64,000 nt of DNA from Anaerolineaceae bacterium oral taxon 439. GTDB lineage: Bacteria; Chloroflexota; Anaerolineae; Anaerolineales; Anaerolineaceae. Location of the stretch: the NCBI GenBank assembly GCA_001717545.1, contig CP017039.1, positions 620,001 to 684,000 on the forward strand, given 5' to 3'. The notes below the pieces were generated by a model. The model saw nothing but the letters and a program-made list of their open reading frames with translations, ran no database searches and had not been told where the DNA came from. The position numbers were made by a program, and so were the translations under genes. Of the stretch, positions 17,351 to 25,932 are shown one piece after another. Numbering within the stretch: the first letter of the stretch is position 1; each line of letters opens with the position of its first letter.

Positions 17351-18538
17351 ATGAGCATTAGCAGTATTTTTGATACGTTCTATTTCCTGAACTGGAAAGA
17401 ATTAGTTATGATCGCGATCGGCCTGATCCTGATTTATCTGGCGATCGTTCGCGAATATGAACCGACGCTGCTGCTGCCGATCGGGTTCGGCTGTATTCTT
17501 GCCAACTTGGGAATGTCCTCCTATCAGACGTTTACCGCGACCGAAATCAACGCGGCGACCGGCGAAATCGTATCGGTTACGAAATCCGGTTTCATGAAGG
17601 TTCTTTACGACGCAGGGATCGGGACCGAGCTTTTCCCGCTCCTGATTTTTATCGGCGTGGGCGCGATGATCGACTTTCGTCCGCTGCTTGCGATGCCGAA
17701 GATGGTTATCCTTGGCGCGGCCGGGCAGTTCGGAATTTACGGGACGCTGATTCTCGCTTCGGCGCTCGCGAAGTTCATCCCGGGCCTGAACTGGGGCTTG
17801 GCGGAGACCGCTTCGATCGGTACGATCGGCGCGATCGACGGACCGACGGCGATCTACGTCACGTCAAAAATCGCGCCGCAGATCCTGGGCCCGGTCGCGG
17901 TCGCCGCTTATTCGTACATGAGCCTGATCCCGATTATTCAGCCTCCGGTCATGAAGGCGCTGACGTCGAGAAAAGACCGGATGATCCATATGGAATACGC
18001 GCCGAGGCCGGTTTCCGACCGCGCGATTATCGTTTTCCCGATGCTGGTCACGATCGCGATTTCGATTATCTCCCCTGACGCCGCGCCGTTGATCGCCGCG
18101 CTGATGCTGGGGAACTTGATGAAGGAGTCGGGCGTTGTCGATCGTCTTGATAAAGCGTCGCAGAACGAAATTATCAACGTTTCGACGTTGTTCCTCGGGT
18201 TGACGGTCGGCGGAACGATGACCGGGGATCAGTTCCTGAACTTCGGCGTCCTGATTATCATGGTTCTCGGATTATTCGCGTTCGTTCTCGATACCGCCGC
18301 CGGCGTTCTCTTTGGTCAGTTGATGAAAGTCCTGACCGGCGGGAAGATTAACCCGCTGATCGGCGCCTGCGGAATCAGCGCGTTCCCGATGGCCGGACGG
18401 ATCGCCGCGCAGATGGCGCTTGAAGAAGACGATGGGAACTTTATTCTGATGCATGCGATGGGCGCGAACACGGCGGGCCAGCTGGGCTCGGTTATTGCCG
18501 GCGGCGTCCTCCTGGCGCTCGTACAGAGTATTCTGTAA
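17351..18538 (+). CDS. oadB: Sodium ion-translocating decarboxylase beta subunit
   Basis: A 395-residue polytopic membrane protein of the OadB/MmdB/GcdB family, with many hydrophobic helices and the conserved GAIDGPTAIYVTSKIAP and GACGISAFPMAGRIAAQ segments. It decarboxylates carboxybiotin and couples this to sodium export. AGAGGAG precedes ATG 17351. A strong terminator follows. Its last ~170 bp are repeated downstream at 19934. Confidence 0.95.
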   Translation: MSISSIFDTFYFLNWKELVMIAIGLILIYLAIVREYEPTLLLPIGFGCILANLGMSSYQTFTATEINAATGEIVSVTKSGFMKVLYDAGIGTELFPLLIFIGVGAMIDFRPLLAMPKMVILGAAGQFGIYGTLILASALAKFIPGLNWGLAETASIGTIGAIDGPTAIYVTSKIAPQILGPVAVAAYSYMSLIPIIQPPVMKALTSRKDRMIHMEYAPRPVSDRAIIVFPMLVTIAISIISPDAAPLIAALMLGNLMKESGVVDRLDKASQNEIINVSTLFLGLTVGGTMTGDQFLNFGVLIIMVLGLFAFVLDTAAGVLFGQLMKVLTGGKINPLIGACGISAFPMAGRIAAQMALEEDDGNFILMHAMGANTAGQLGSVIAGGVLLALVQSIL

Positions 18539-18587
18539 AACGTTCTTTTCTGCGATATGAAAACGCCTCTCGGATCCGGGAGGCGTT
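18370..18587 (+). repeat. Direct repeat copy 1: oadB 3' end plus terminator
   Basis: This 218-bp segment covers the last 56 codons of oadB and the terminator hairpin. It recurs at 19934-20151 with a single difference (ATT versus ATC in the ...NFILMH... region). The offset is 1,564 bp, and the repeats bracket the AlbA_2 gene. Confidence 0.95.
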
Positions 18588-18591
18588 TTTT
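18560..18591 (+). terminator. Intrinsic terminator of the decarboxylase operon
   Basis: AAACGCCTC (18561-18569) pairs with GAGGCGTTT (18580-18588), followed by a run of Ts. It lies just after the oadB stop codon. Confidence 0.88.
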
Positions 18592-18620
18592 GAATAGCGG
18601 GGAACAGAAATACCGGTGGT

Positions 18621-19886
18621 TCAGCCCGCGCGAGCTATCGTGTGGTAGCGTCCGCTGACCTTTTGAATCAGCTTTCTCTGGATCAGGCCATCGATTGCGG
18701 CGGCCGTCTTCGCCCGGTTCCAGCCAAGGTATTTCGAAATATCATCCTGTGAAAGCTTGTCATGCCGGTCCAGCAGGTTGTAAAGCGATCGTTCTTCGGC
18801 GCCGATCCCGGTTCGGTCTTCGCGGATAACCGGGAGCACGACCGTTACCGAATCCGGCAGGATTTTAAACGATGGCTTGACGAGCGCCTCCTGATAAGCT
18901 TCGTTGATCTTGACGATTCCGCTTCCGAAGCTCTCGATCCAGCCAAGCCGGAATAAAATATTCCCTAAAATCGGATTGCGAAAAATAGAGACATGTCCGT
19001 GTAAAAAATTGGATCGCGACAGGTTTTTCGGAAGTCCACCGGGGGAAACGATCTCAATCCGATTTTCGAACATCAGGATACGGGTATGGCTTTCGAAATC
19101 CCATCTTCGGTGAACCAGGCTGTTGACGAGTGCTTCCCGAAAAGCGGTACCGGGAATCAGTTCAATGTCTTCTCTTCGGAAATCGACGATTCCTTCGAAA
19201 ACGTAGTACCTTCGGAACCGCCGCATCATGCTTTCGAATTGCGCCAGAATCGATATTCTTTCGAAGATTTCGCGATCGAAAATTTCGCTGAAGGATTCTC
19301 CGATTCGCGCGGTATCGATTCCTGGAAATGAATTCTCGTCCGCGATCAGCTCCGCCGCCTTATTGAAGCCCTCTTTCTCGCTGAAGAGTTGAAGCGTTTT
19401 TAAAATATCTTGAGTTAATTCGCTGATCTTCAGCTTATTTTTAAGCTCCTGCTCTAAGCGAACGAAGGTCAGCGGCCCGGATGCGGCGGGAAGCGATTCG
19501 AAATTGATATGATGCCCTTCCATGATCAAGTTCTTGAGTTCCGAGCGGTCGACTTCAACGGTTGAGCTGTCTGCTCTTTGATATGCTTTGTTTTTTACCA
19601 TGTACGGTTTGGCAGAACCTTCGCCGACGTTGAGTTCAATTGTTTTGGCCTGCTGATGAATTTGGAGCCGGAACCTGGGTACCGGACGCAGGTTGTCGTT
19701 GATAATGTTTTCAATGCTCAGACAGTGCTGTATTAAATCTCCCGCCAGCCCGACCGTTTCGCCGTTATCGTTGATACCGAAAATGATTTTTCCGCCGCTG
19801 TAATTCGCGAACGCGCTGACGGTTTTCAGGAACGAGTTCGAGATAGTTTCTTTATATTCAAGATCGCTTGATTCCCGTTCGATCAT
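18621..19886 (-). CDS. AlbA_2/Schlafen-type ATP-binding regulator-like protein
   Basis: A 421-residue protein. ATG 19886 follows AAGGAGG; the longer frame runs antisense through the repeated oadB fragment and is not used. The N-terminal AlbA_2 domain starts DLEYKETISNSFLKTVSAFA with NYSGGKIIFGINDNGETVGL. A middle region resembles the COG2865 ATPase-like fold (FREALVNSLVHRRWDF and FLHGHVSIFRNPILGNI). The C-terminus is a winged helix (LSQDDISKYLGWNRAKTAAA). Such proteins are thought to be transcription regulators; the target is unknown. It lies between two copies of the oadB 3' end. Confidence 0.85.
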   Translation of the reverse strand: MIERESSDLEYKETISNSFLKTVSAFANYSGGKIIFGINDNGETVGLAGDLIQHCLSIENIINDNLRPVPRFRLQIHQQAKTIELNVGEGSAKPYMVKNKAYQRADSSTVEVDRSELKNLIMEGHHINFESLPAASGPLTFVRLEQELKNKLKISELTQDILKTLQLFSEKEGFNKAAELIADENSFPGIDTARIGESFSEIFDREIFERISILAQFESMMRRFRRYYVFEGIVDFRREDIELIPGTAFREALVNSLVHRRWDFESHTRILMFENRIEIVSPGGLPKNLSRSNFLHGHVSIFRNPILGNILFRLGWIESFGSGIVKINEAYQEALVKPSFKILPDSVTVVLPVIREDRTGIGAEERSLYNLLDRHDKLSQDDISKYLGWNRAKTAAAIDGLIQRKLIQKVSGRYHTIARAG

Positions 19887-19933
19887 AGCGCCTCCTTCCA
19901 ACAATATAGATTTTAATCGAATTATCCTGAAAT

Positions 19934-20151
19934 CGGAATCAGCGCGTTCCCGATGGCCGGACGGATCGCCGCGCAGATGGCGCTTGAAGAAGACGATGGG
20001 AACTTTATCCTGATGCATGCGATGGGCGCGAACACGGCGGGCCAGCTGGGCTCGGTTATTGCCGGCGGCGTCCTCCTGGCGCTCGTACAGAGTATTCTGT
20101 AAAACGTTCTTTTCTGCGATATGAAAACGCCTCTCGGATCCGGGAGGCGTT
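19934..20151 (+). repeat. Direct repeat copy 2: oadB 3' fragment plus terminator
   Basis: Identical to 18370-18587 except one base. It has no start or upstream part of oadB, so it is a non-functional remnant. The terminator arms are intact, but the T-run is interrupted (GTTCGTTTTT). Confidence 0.95.
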
Positions 20152-20174
20152 CGTTTTTATCGTTTAGCGAATCT

Positions 20175-20504
20175 TCAGACCGTCAATCCGCAGAAATACG
20201 TCATCGACCGGTTGATCCTGTAAGGCTTCGACGTTCCTTCTTCGATTATCAATTCGATCGTTTTTGTATCTTCATTTATCGAAATATGATGCGGAGGCAG
20301 AGGACAGATATAATCAACGATCTTTTTATCAATGGTTTCGCTCAGCCGGCTCAAATCTCCGGATAATCCAACGATCTCTCCCTTGCTGCTCGCTCCGAAA
20401 ACGATTTTCCCGCCGTTGTAATTCGCGAACGCGCAGGCATTTTTCAAAAATGCAGTTGAAATCGTCTCTTTATATTCGATATCGTCATATATATTCGTTT
20501 CCAT
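20175..20504 (-). pseudogene. Truncated AlbA_2 paralogue
   Basis: A 109-residue frame from ATG 20504 (GGAGG upstream at about 6 nt). DIEYKETISTAFLKNACAFA and NYNGGKIVFGASSKGEIVGL match the N-terminus of the full AlbA_2 protein at 18621-19886, at roughly half identity. Homology stops at about residue 105, where the sequence runs into the second oadB-fragment repeat. It has lost the central and winged-helix parts. It is a remnant, although a small AlbA_2-only protein might still be made. Confidence 0.75.
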
Positions 20505-20579
20505 AATCCTCCATTTTGCTAAGTATACCTTGAATTATCACGGAGCAAATTGGCGAAACAAGCTGAAAATATGGTTTAC

Positions 20580-20609
20580 TTGCCAAATTATTCGGCTATG
20601 GACTAAAAT
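20580..20609 (+). promoter_or_regulatory. Probable promoter of the metallo-beta-lactamase-fold gene
   Basis: TTGCCA (20580-20585) and TAAAAT (20604-20609) are 18 bp apart, 39 bp before the start codon. The -35 hexamer is the same as that of the S1 gene promoter at 40901. Confidence 0.6.
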
Positions 20610-20647
20610 TCAAATCAGGGAATTAGGAAACGGATAGAAGGCAAGAT

Positions 20648-21589
20648 ATGATGTTGGAACGGATCAGCGAGCATATTTGGATCATGCCGAAGGACGACGA
20701 GACCGATCGTCCGGTATTAGGTTATGTCGCCGGTACGAAGACCGCGTTGTTGATCGACGCAGGCAATTCTCCGGACCATATTTCCTATTTCTACGGAGCG
20801 GTCCGATCGATGGGTATGCCGGATCCGTCGTTTATCGCGCTGACGCATTGGCACTGGGACCACGTTTTCGGGCTTTCAGGATCACCCGCGAAATCGATCG
20901 CCAGCGTCGCGACGAACGAACGGTTGGTTCTGATGCATCGTTGGGACTGGACTGACAGCGCGCTGAGCAGCCGGATCGCCGCAGGGCTGGAGATTCAATG
21001 GTCCGCGGATATGATTCGGAGAGCAATGCCTATCCGGCAGAGTTTTAAAATCAAGTCGGCAGATATTACCTTCGAGGATCATTGCGGGCTGCGGATCGAT
21101 AATATTGAATGCCAGATGCTGCATGTCGGCGGGCCGCACAGCGACGATTCGACCGTCGTTTATATTCCGTCTGAAGACGTGCTGTTTTTGGGCGATTGCT
21201 ACGCTGAGGATATTTACATGCATAACAGTATCCGGCTGCGCGAGCTGTCGCCGCTTCTCCGGCGGCTCGAAAAAATTGACGCGAAATGGTTTATCCCATC
21301 GCATGGCGAGCCGATGGAAAAAGGCGTTTTTCTTGAGGAAATGGGGAAGGTCGAAAAAATCGGTAAGCTGGTTGGGAAGATTACCAACGATGGCGCGCTG
21401 GCTGCGGCGTTGGAAAAAGGGTTGGGGCGCCCCGCTACCGAAGATGAACTGACGACGGGTAAGTTTTTCGTTGCCGGGAACCGCTTGAAGCCGGGCGAGA
21501 AGAAGCGTTTTATCGACGAGAAAAAAGCGAATATGCATCGCGGTATCGATTCCCGGATCGACGATATTTTATCCGAAGGCTTCATGTAG
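20648..21589 (+). CDS. Metallo-beta-lactamase-fold hydrolase
   Basis: A 313-residue protein. The signature is THWHWDH (H67, H69, D71, H72), with later metal ligands in HVGGPHSDDSTVVYI, LFLGDCYAED and IPSHGEPM. It forms the binuclear metal site of the glyoxalase II/arylsulfatase-like hydrolase group; the C-terminal ~100 residues are charged and unassigned. The substrate is unknown. GAAGG precedes the paired ATGs at 20648 and 20651. Single-gene unit. Confidence 0.85.
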   Translation: MMLERISEHIWIMPKDDETDRPVLGYVAGTKTALLIDAGNSPDHISYFYGAVRSMGMPDPSFIALTHWHWDHVFGLSGSPAKSIASVATNERLVLMHRWDWTDSALSSRIAAGLEIQWSADMIRRAMPIRQSFKIKSADITFEDHCGLRIDNIECQMLHVGGPHSDDSTVVYIPSEDVLFLGDCYAEDIYMHNSIRLRELSPLLRRLEKIDAKWFIPSHGEPMEKGVFLEEMGKVEKIGKLVGKITNDGALAAALEKGLGRPATEDELTTGKFFVAGNRLKPGEKKRFIDEKKANMHRGIDSRIDDILSEGFM

Positions 21590-21800
21590 CTGTTTCGGGT
21601 CAGGAATTCGGGAAGCGGTCCTGAGGCGATGCGGCGCGTCATGTAAAATAGAGGCGGAGTTCCCCGCCGAAAAGGCGGACGGCGGCTTAACGAAATTCAT
21701 ATAAAACCCCTGTAGAATGAGGATAGGCGCTGCGTTTGATCGGGTCCGGGCTGACCCGAAGCAAAGCCGAATTCAGCGGAACGGCGGGGGGAAGTTTAAG

Positions 21801-22757
21801 ATGGAATATAAAGATTATTATCAGATTTTGGGCGTCGCGAAAACGGCGAGCGACGATGAAATAAAAAAAGCCTATCGGACGTTGGCGAAAAAATATCATC
21901 CGGACGTCAACCGGAACGATAAAAAAGCCGAAGAAAAATTTAAAGAGATTAACGAGGCGTATACCGTTCTTAAGGATAAGGAACAGCGCGCGCGTTACGA
22001 TCAACTCGGTTCGTCGTATGCGGCCTGGCAGCGGCAGGGTGGAAATTCGGCGAATTATGACTGGTCAAGCTGGCGTCAGGCAGGGCCTGGCGGCGCGACG
22101 TACACGACCGGCGGTTATGGCGATTTTTCTGACTTTTTTGAGCAGATTTTCAGCGCTTACGGCCAGCGGGGGCAGTCGACGTACCGGACGGCAACTGCCG
22201 ATATCGACGGATTTGGCGATATTTTTGGCGGTTTTTCCCGTTCCGGAACGCGGACGGTGGCTCGCGAGGAGCCGAAAAAGATCGAAAAGGAAATCGAGAT
22301 TACCTTCGACGAGGCGTTTCATGGGACGGAACGCGTGATTACGCTGAACGAAAAGCGGATTACGGCGAAGATTCCTGCCGGCGCGAAGACTGGAACGAAG
22401 GTAAGATTAAAGGGCGTTCTCCCGAACGGCGGGGATTTATATCTGGTCGTTCGCCTGGCGCAGGGTTCGAAATTTACGGTGGACGGCGATACGCTTGTTA
22501 CCGATGTTAAAGTGGATTTGCTGACCGCGGTATTGGGCGGGTCGGCGGTCGTTGAAACGCCGGACGATAAGGTCATGCTGACGATTCCGGCGGGAACGCA
22601 GTCGGAAACGAAGTTCCGGCTGGCGGGGAAAGGCATGCCGAAGGTGAACCGGGGCGGAGAACGCGGCGATCTTTACGCGCGAATTCGCGTCGTGATTCCC
22701 GAGTCGCTGACTCCGCAGCAGCGCGGATTATATGAAGAATTGAGGAAAGTGACTTAG
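21801..22757 (+). CDS. DnaJ-class co-chaperone without zinc finger (CbpA-like)
   Basis: A 318-residue protein. ATG 21801 begins [12 protein letters not shown]; the upstream in-frame ATG at 21717 adds non-homologous residues. It has a J domain with HPD (KKYHPDVN), a Gly/Ser/Phe-rich linker of about 100 residues and the C-terminal DnaJ substrate domains ([20 protein letters not shown] onward). No CxxC repeats are present, as in CbpA. It is a DnaK co-chaperone separate from the CIRCE operon; no CIRCE was found upstream. It ends 5 bp before RNase J. Confidence 0.88.
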   Translation: MEYKDYYQILGVAKTASDDEIKKAYRTLAKKYHPDVNRNDKKAEEKFKEINEAYTVLKDKEQRARYDQLGSSYAAWQRQGGNSANYDWSSWRQAGPGGATYTTGGYGDFSDFFEQIFSAYGQRGQSTYRTATADIDGFGDIFGGFSRSGTRTVAREEPKKIEKEIEITFDEAFHGTERVITLNEKRITAKIPAGAKTGTKVRLKGVLPNGGDLYLVVRLAQGSKFTVDGDTLVTDVKVDLLTAVLGGSAVVETPDDKVMLTIPAGTQSETKFRLAGKGMPKVNRGGERGDLYARIRVVIPESLTPQQRGLYEELRKVT

Positions 22758-22762
22758 ACCGT

Positions 22763-24418
22763 ATGAAGAAAAAGAAATTGCATTTTATTCCGCTCGGCGG
22801 ATTGGGTGAGGTTGGGCGGAATATGATGCTCTTCGGGTATGACGACCGCTATATTATTATTGACTGCGGCGTTCAATTTCCGGATAGTTCGATGATCGGG
22901 ATTGATTTTATTATTCCGGATATGACGTTCCTCCAGGGAAAAGAAGCGAATATTTTAGGCGTTTTCGTGACGCACGCGCATGAGGACCATATTGGCGCGC
23001 TGGTCCACCTGTTTAAGGTTATCGAGAACGTTCCGACCTACGCGACGCAGCTGACGGCCGGCATGATTGAGACGCGCCTGGCGCGCGGCGGGCAGCTGAA
23101 TAAAACGAAGATTATGGTCACCAACGCCGGCGATACGATCGAGACGGGACCGTTTAAAGTTGAATTTATTCACGTTACCCATTCGATCCCGGACTCGGTC
23201 GCGTTCGCGATTCATACGCCGGCAGGGACGGTCGTCGTAACCGGCGACTTCAAGTTTGACCTGACGCCGATCGATGGCTGGGGCGCGGATTTATCCAAGC
23301 TGGCTTCCGTCGGCGATAAGGGCGTTTTAGCCCTTTTCAGCGATTCGACCAACAGCGAGAAGCCGGGCTGGACGCCGTCCGAGCGGGAAATTACCCCCAC
23401 GTTTGAGCATGTTTTTGAGACGGCGCCGGGCCGGATTATTATTTCGTCGTTCGCCTCGCTGATTTCCCGGCTGCAGCAGGTAACGGACATTGCGCGCCGT
23501 TATGGACGGAAGATCTGTATCGTCGGAACGAGCATGATCGATAACGTCAATCTGGCAAAGAAGCTCGGCTATCTTGAAATGCCTGACGATTGCGTTGTGT
23601 CGTTGGACGACGCGCTGTCGCTTCCGGATCATAAGCTCGTTATTCTCTGTACGGGGTCGCAGGGCGAGCCGACGGCGATCCTCGGACGCTTATCGACCGG
23701 AAAATATTCGGCGTTCAGTATCAAGGAAGGCGATACGGTCGTCCTCTCGTCGCATCCGATTCCCGGCAATGAGGAACAGGTGTCGCTGATTATTAATCGC
23801 CTGATCCGCATGGGGGCGAACGTGATCTATAATTCGCTGCTTTCGGTGCATGTCTCAGGTCATGCCTGCGCGGATGAAATGAAGATGATGATCAGTCTGA
23901 TCCGGCCGAAATACCTGATCCCGGTCCATGGCGAGCTGCGCCAGCTGACGCGGCATAAGACGCTCGGGACGCTGATGGATATTCCTGCGGAAAATATTTT
24001 TGTGATCGAAAATGGGCAGACGCTGGTCTTTGACGACGGTACGGCGAAGCTGGGGCCGAAGGTGCCGGCGTCCGTCGTCCTGGTCGATGGGACGAACGTT
24101 GGCGATATGACGGCGGATATTCTGTATCAGCGCGAGCGCCTGGCGGACAGCGGGGTTGTCGTCGTGACGCTGATCCTGAACCGCGGGAATAACAGCCTGA
24201 TCCGTGAGCCGAAGATCGTTCATGAGGGCCTGATGACGGAAAAGGAGATGATGAGTTATCAGGAGGAGCTGGACGATCTGATCGCGTCGACGATCGCGAA
24301 GAAAAATGGCCAGAGCCAGGAGGCGCTGGAGAAGAACCTGGAACAGGTCCTCAGGCGGTTCTTCTATACGACGACCGGGCGCGCGCCCTGGATTATCGTG
24401 AACCCGTTTTATCTGTGA
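22763..24418 (+). CDS. rnj: Ribonuclease J
   Basis: A 551-residue metallo-beta-lactamase/beta-CASP nuclease. The motif HAHEDHIGAL (H71, H73, D75, H76) follows GGLGEVGRNMM. VVVTGDFKFD and SDSTNSEKPGWT are further metal-site motifs, beta-CASP motifs follow (including LCTGSQGEP and IPVHGELRQL), and the RNase J C-terminal domain comes last. It acts in mRNA decay and rRNA 5' maturation. Five bases after the CbpA-like gene, so probably co-transcribed. Confidence 0.95.
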   Translation: MKKKKLHFIPLGGLGEVGRNMMLFGYDDRYIIIDCGVQFPDSSMIGIDFIIPDMTFLQGKEANILGVFVTHAHEDHIGALVHLFKVIENVPTYATQLTAGMIETRLARGGQLNKTKIMVTNAGDTIETGPFKVEFIHVTHSIPDSVAFAIHTPAGTVVVTGDFKFDLTPIDGWGADLSKLASVGDKGVLALFSDSTNSEKPGWTPSEREITPTFEHVFETAPGRIIISSFASLISRLQQVTDIARRYGRKICIVGTSMIDNVNLAKKLGYLEMPDDCVVSLDDALSLPDHKLVILCTGSQGEPTAILGRLSTGKYSAFSIKEGDTVVLSSHPIPGNEEQVSLIINRLIRMGANVIYNSLLSVHVSGHACADEMKMMISLIRPKYLIPVHGELRQLTRHKTLGTLMDIPAENIFVIENGQTLVFDDGTAKLGPKVPASVVLVDGTNVGDMTADILYQRERLADSGVVVVTLILNRGNNSLIREPKIVHEGLMTEKEMMSYQEELDDLIASTIAKKNGQSQEALEKNLEQVLRRFFYTTTGRAPWIIVNPFYL

Positions 24419-24466
24419 GGAATGTTTTTAGTATCCCATGAAAATTCGAGAGGAACCCTGCGACGG

Positions 24467-25141
24467 ATGGAAAACTTAGCAAAATATATTCGGCCCAGCT
24501 TAGCGGAAAAGTTCGAATTTCAAAGCTATGGCCATGCGCTGGAGATTCTGAGCGAAGCGTTCCCGACTGAGTGGAAAGAGATTCAAGATTGCCTGGAAAA
24601 TTTATCCATATCGGTCGCAGATATTCGAGCCGCAGGGGGAAACGAAACGGCGATCCCGAAAAAATTCGACGATTTCCTCTATCCAGTCGGTTGGAGAGAG
24701 ATAAAAATTACCGGAGACTTACTCGTTAAGCTTTTCCCACGAAGAGAGAATCAACGCGGAAGATTTTCAAATATGCCTTATGAGGAACGGATTATCTCGG
24801 GATATATCGATGGCCACAATATCGACTTTATTAAAAACAAGGTCGCGTTTGATTTGGAATGGAATAGTAAGGACCAAACGTTTGACAGGGACTTACTGGC
24901 GATGCGAACGTATTTCGATTGCGGATTAATAGAGGTAGGTATTATCGTAACTCGTTCCAAAGAGTTAGACGAGGTTTTCAGAAGTCTTATCGATTTAAAC
25001 GGAAGATCCCTGATTCAAAAGTATGGAGCGAGTACGACATGGCTCGGGAAATTGGAAACTCGATTGAAATCAAGACGAAATGGCGGTTGTCCAATTTTGG
25101 CCGTTGGAATTCGGAAGACGTGCATTATGGTGGATTTGTAA
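24467..25141 (+). CDS. BglII/BstYI-like type II restriction endonuclease
   Basis: A protein of about 224 residues. The central segment with IDGHNIDFIKNKVAFDLEWN resembles the BglII/BstYI catalytic core: an Asp, then about nine residues later an acidic-x-acidic/amide triad before Trp, a PD-(D/E)xK variant. It is followed by FDRDLLAMRTYFDCGLIEVG and IIVTRSKEL, typical of the family. BglII-family enzymes cut around GATC cores (AGATCT, RGATCY), so a GATC-containing site is plausible but not shown. ATG 24467 is chosen by homology; 24422 is in frame. The stop overlaps the methyltransferase start (TAATG). Base composition is lower in GC than its neighbours. Confidence 0.75.
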   Translation: MENLAKYIRPSLAEKFEFQSYGHALEILSEAFPTEWKEIQDCLENLSISVADIRAAGGNETAIPKKFDDFLYPVGWREIKITGDLLVKLFPRRENQRGRFSNMPYEERIISGYIDGHNIDFIKNKVAFDLEWNSKDQTFDRDLLAMRTYFDCGLIEVGIIVTRSKELDEVFRSLIDLNGRSLIQKYGASTTWLGKLETRLKSRRNGGCPILAVGIRKTCIMVDL

Positions 25142-25830
25142 TGGAATCGGGGGAGTTAGATCGAACAGTTGCGGATCTCCTTGCGTATACCGCGGGGAAA
25201 AAATATAAAACGATTTATGCCGATCCGCCATGGCAATTTCAGAACCGAACCGGGAAGGTCGCTCCGGAGCATAAACGATTAAGTCGGTATCCTACGATGG
25301 ACTTGGATCAGATTAAAGCGCTTCCTGTTGGAAGGATCGCCGACGAGAAAAGTCATTTGTATTTGTGGGTCCCGAACGCTTTACTCCCGGATGGCTTGGA
25401 TGTCATGAAAGATTGGGGCTTTGAGTATAAAACCAATATTATTTGGGAAAAGATCCGAAAAGACGGAATGCCGGATGGGCGGGGCGTTGGTTTTTATTTT
25501 CGGAATGTGACGGAGATTCTTTTGTTTGGCGTCAGAGGCGATAAAAATCGGACGCGCGAGTCTGGTCGTTCTCAAGTCAATCTGATTCGTTCTATGAAGC
25601 GGGAGCACTCTCGCAAGCCGGATGAATTTATTTCTTTAATTGAAGACTGCTCTTTTGAACCATATATAGAATTATTCGCTCGTGGAAATCGGAGTGGCTG
25701 GGACATGTGGGGGAATCAAGCTGATGACGATTATGAACCAACGTGGGATACGTACGCGAATCATACGGTCTCAATCAAATCTTCGCAGCTTCGTTTTATC
25801 GTCGATGGGGCAACGGAAGTTGTCGGATAG
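25141..25830 (+). CDS. MT-A70-family DNA N6-adenine methyltransferase
   Basis: A 229-residue protein. The catalytic motif is DPPW (residues 28-31, in YKTIYADPPWQFQNR), and LYLWVPNALLPDG and EILLFGVRG are conserved MT-A70 segments. The family methylates adenine N6. Its start overlaps the stop of the BglII-like gene, so the pair forms a type II restriction-modification system with this as the protective enzyme. BglII itself is paired with a cytosine-N4 enzyme, so this pairing is a variant. A terminator shared with the convergent ABC operon follows. Confidence 0.87.
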   Translation: MESGELDRTVADLLAYTAGKKYKTIYADPPWQFQNRTGKVAPEHKRLSRYPTMDLDQIKALPVGRIADEKSHLYLWVPNALLPDGLDVMKDWGFEYKTNIIWEKIRKDGMPDGRGVGFYFRNVTEILLFGVRGDKNRTRESGRSQVNLIRSMKREHSRKPDEFISLIEDCSFEPYIELFARGNRSGWDMWGNQADDDYEPTWDTYANHTVSIKSSQLRFIVDGATEVVG

Positions 25831-25883
25831 GTCCGCTGCTCTGATGGACTGCCCCAGAGAGTCAGACTTTTCGTTTCAATCAA

Positions 25884-25914
25884 AAAGAACGGCCTTTTAT
25901 TGGCCGTTCTTTTC
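25884..25914. terminator. Bidirectional intrinsic terminator
   Basis: AAAGAACGGCC (25884-25894) and GGCCGTTCTTT (25902-25912) form an 11-bp stem with a 7-nt loop. There are Ts on the plus side and As (Ts on minus) on the other. It serves both the methyltransferase and the convergent permease gene. Confidence 0.9.
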
Positions 25915-25932
25915 ATCCGCCGCGACAGGCTT

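Noticed and set aside
19887-20018. N-terminal extension of the AlbA_2 protein to 20018
   Set aside because: The extension is the antisense translation of the repeated oadB fragment; the ATG at 19886 has a strong AAGGAGG site.
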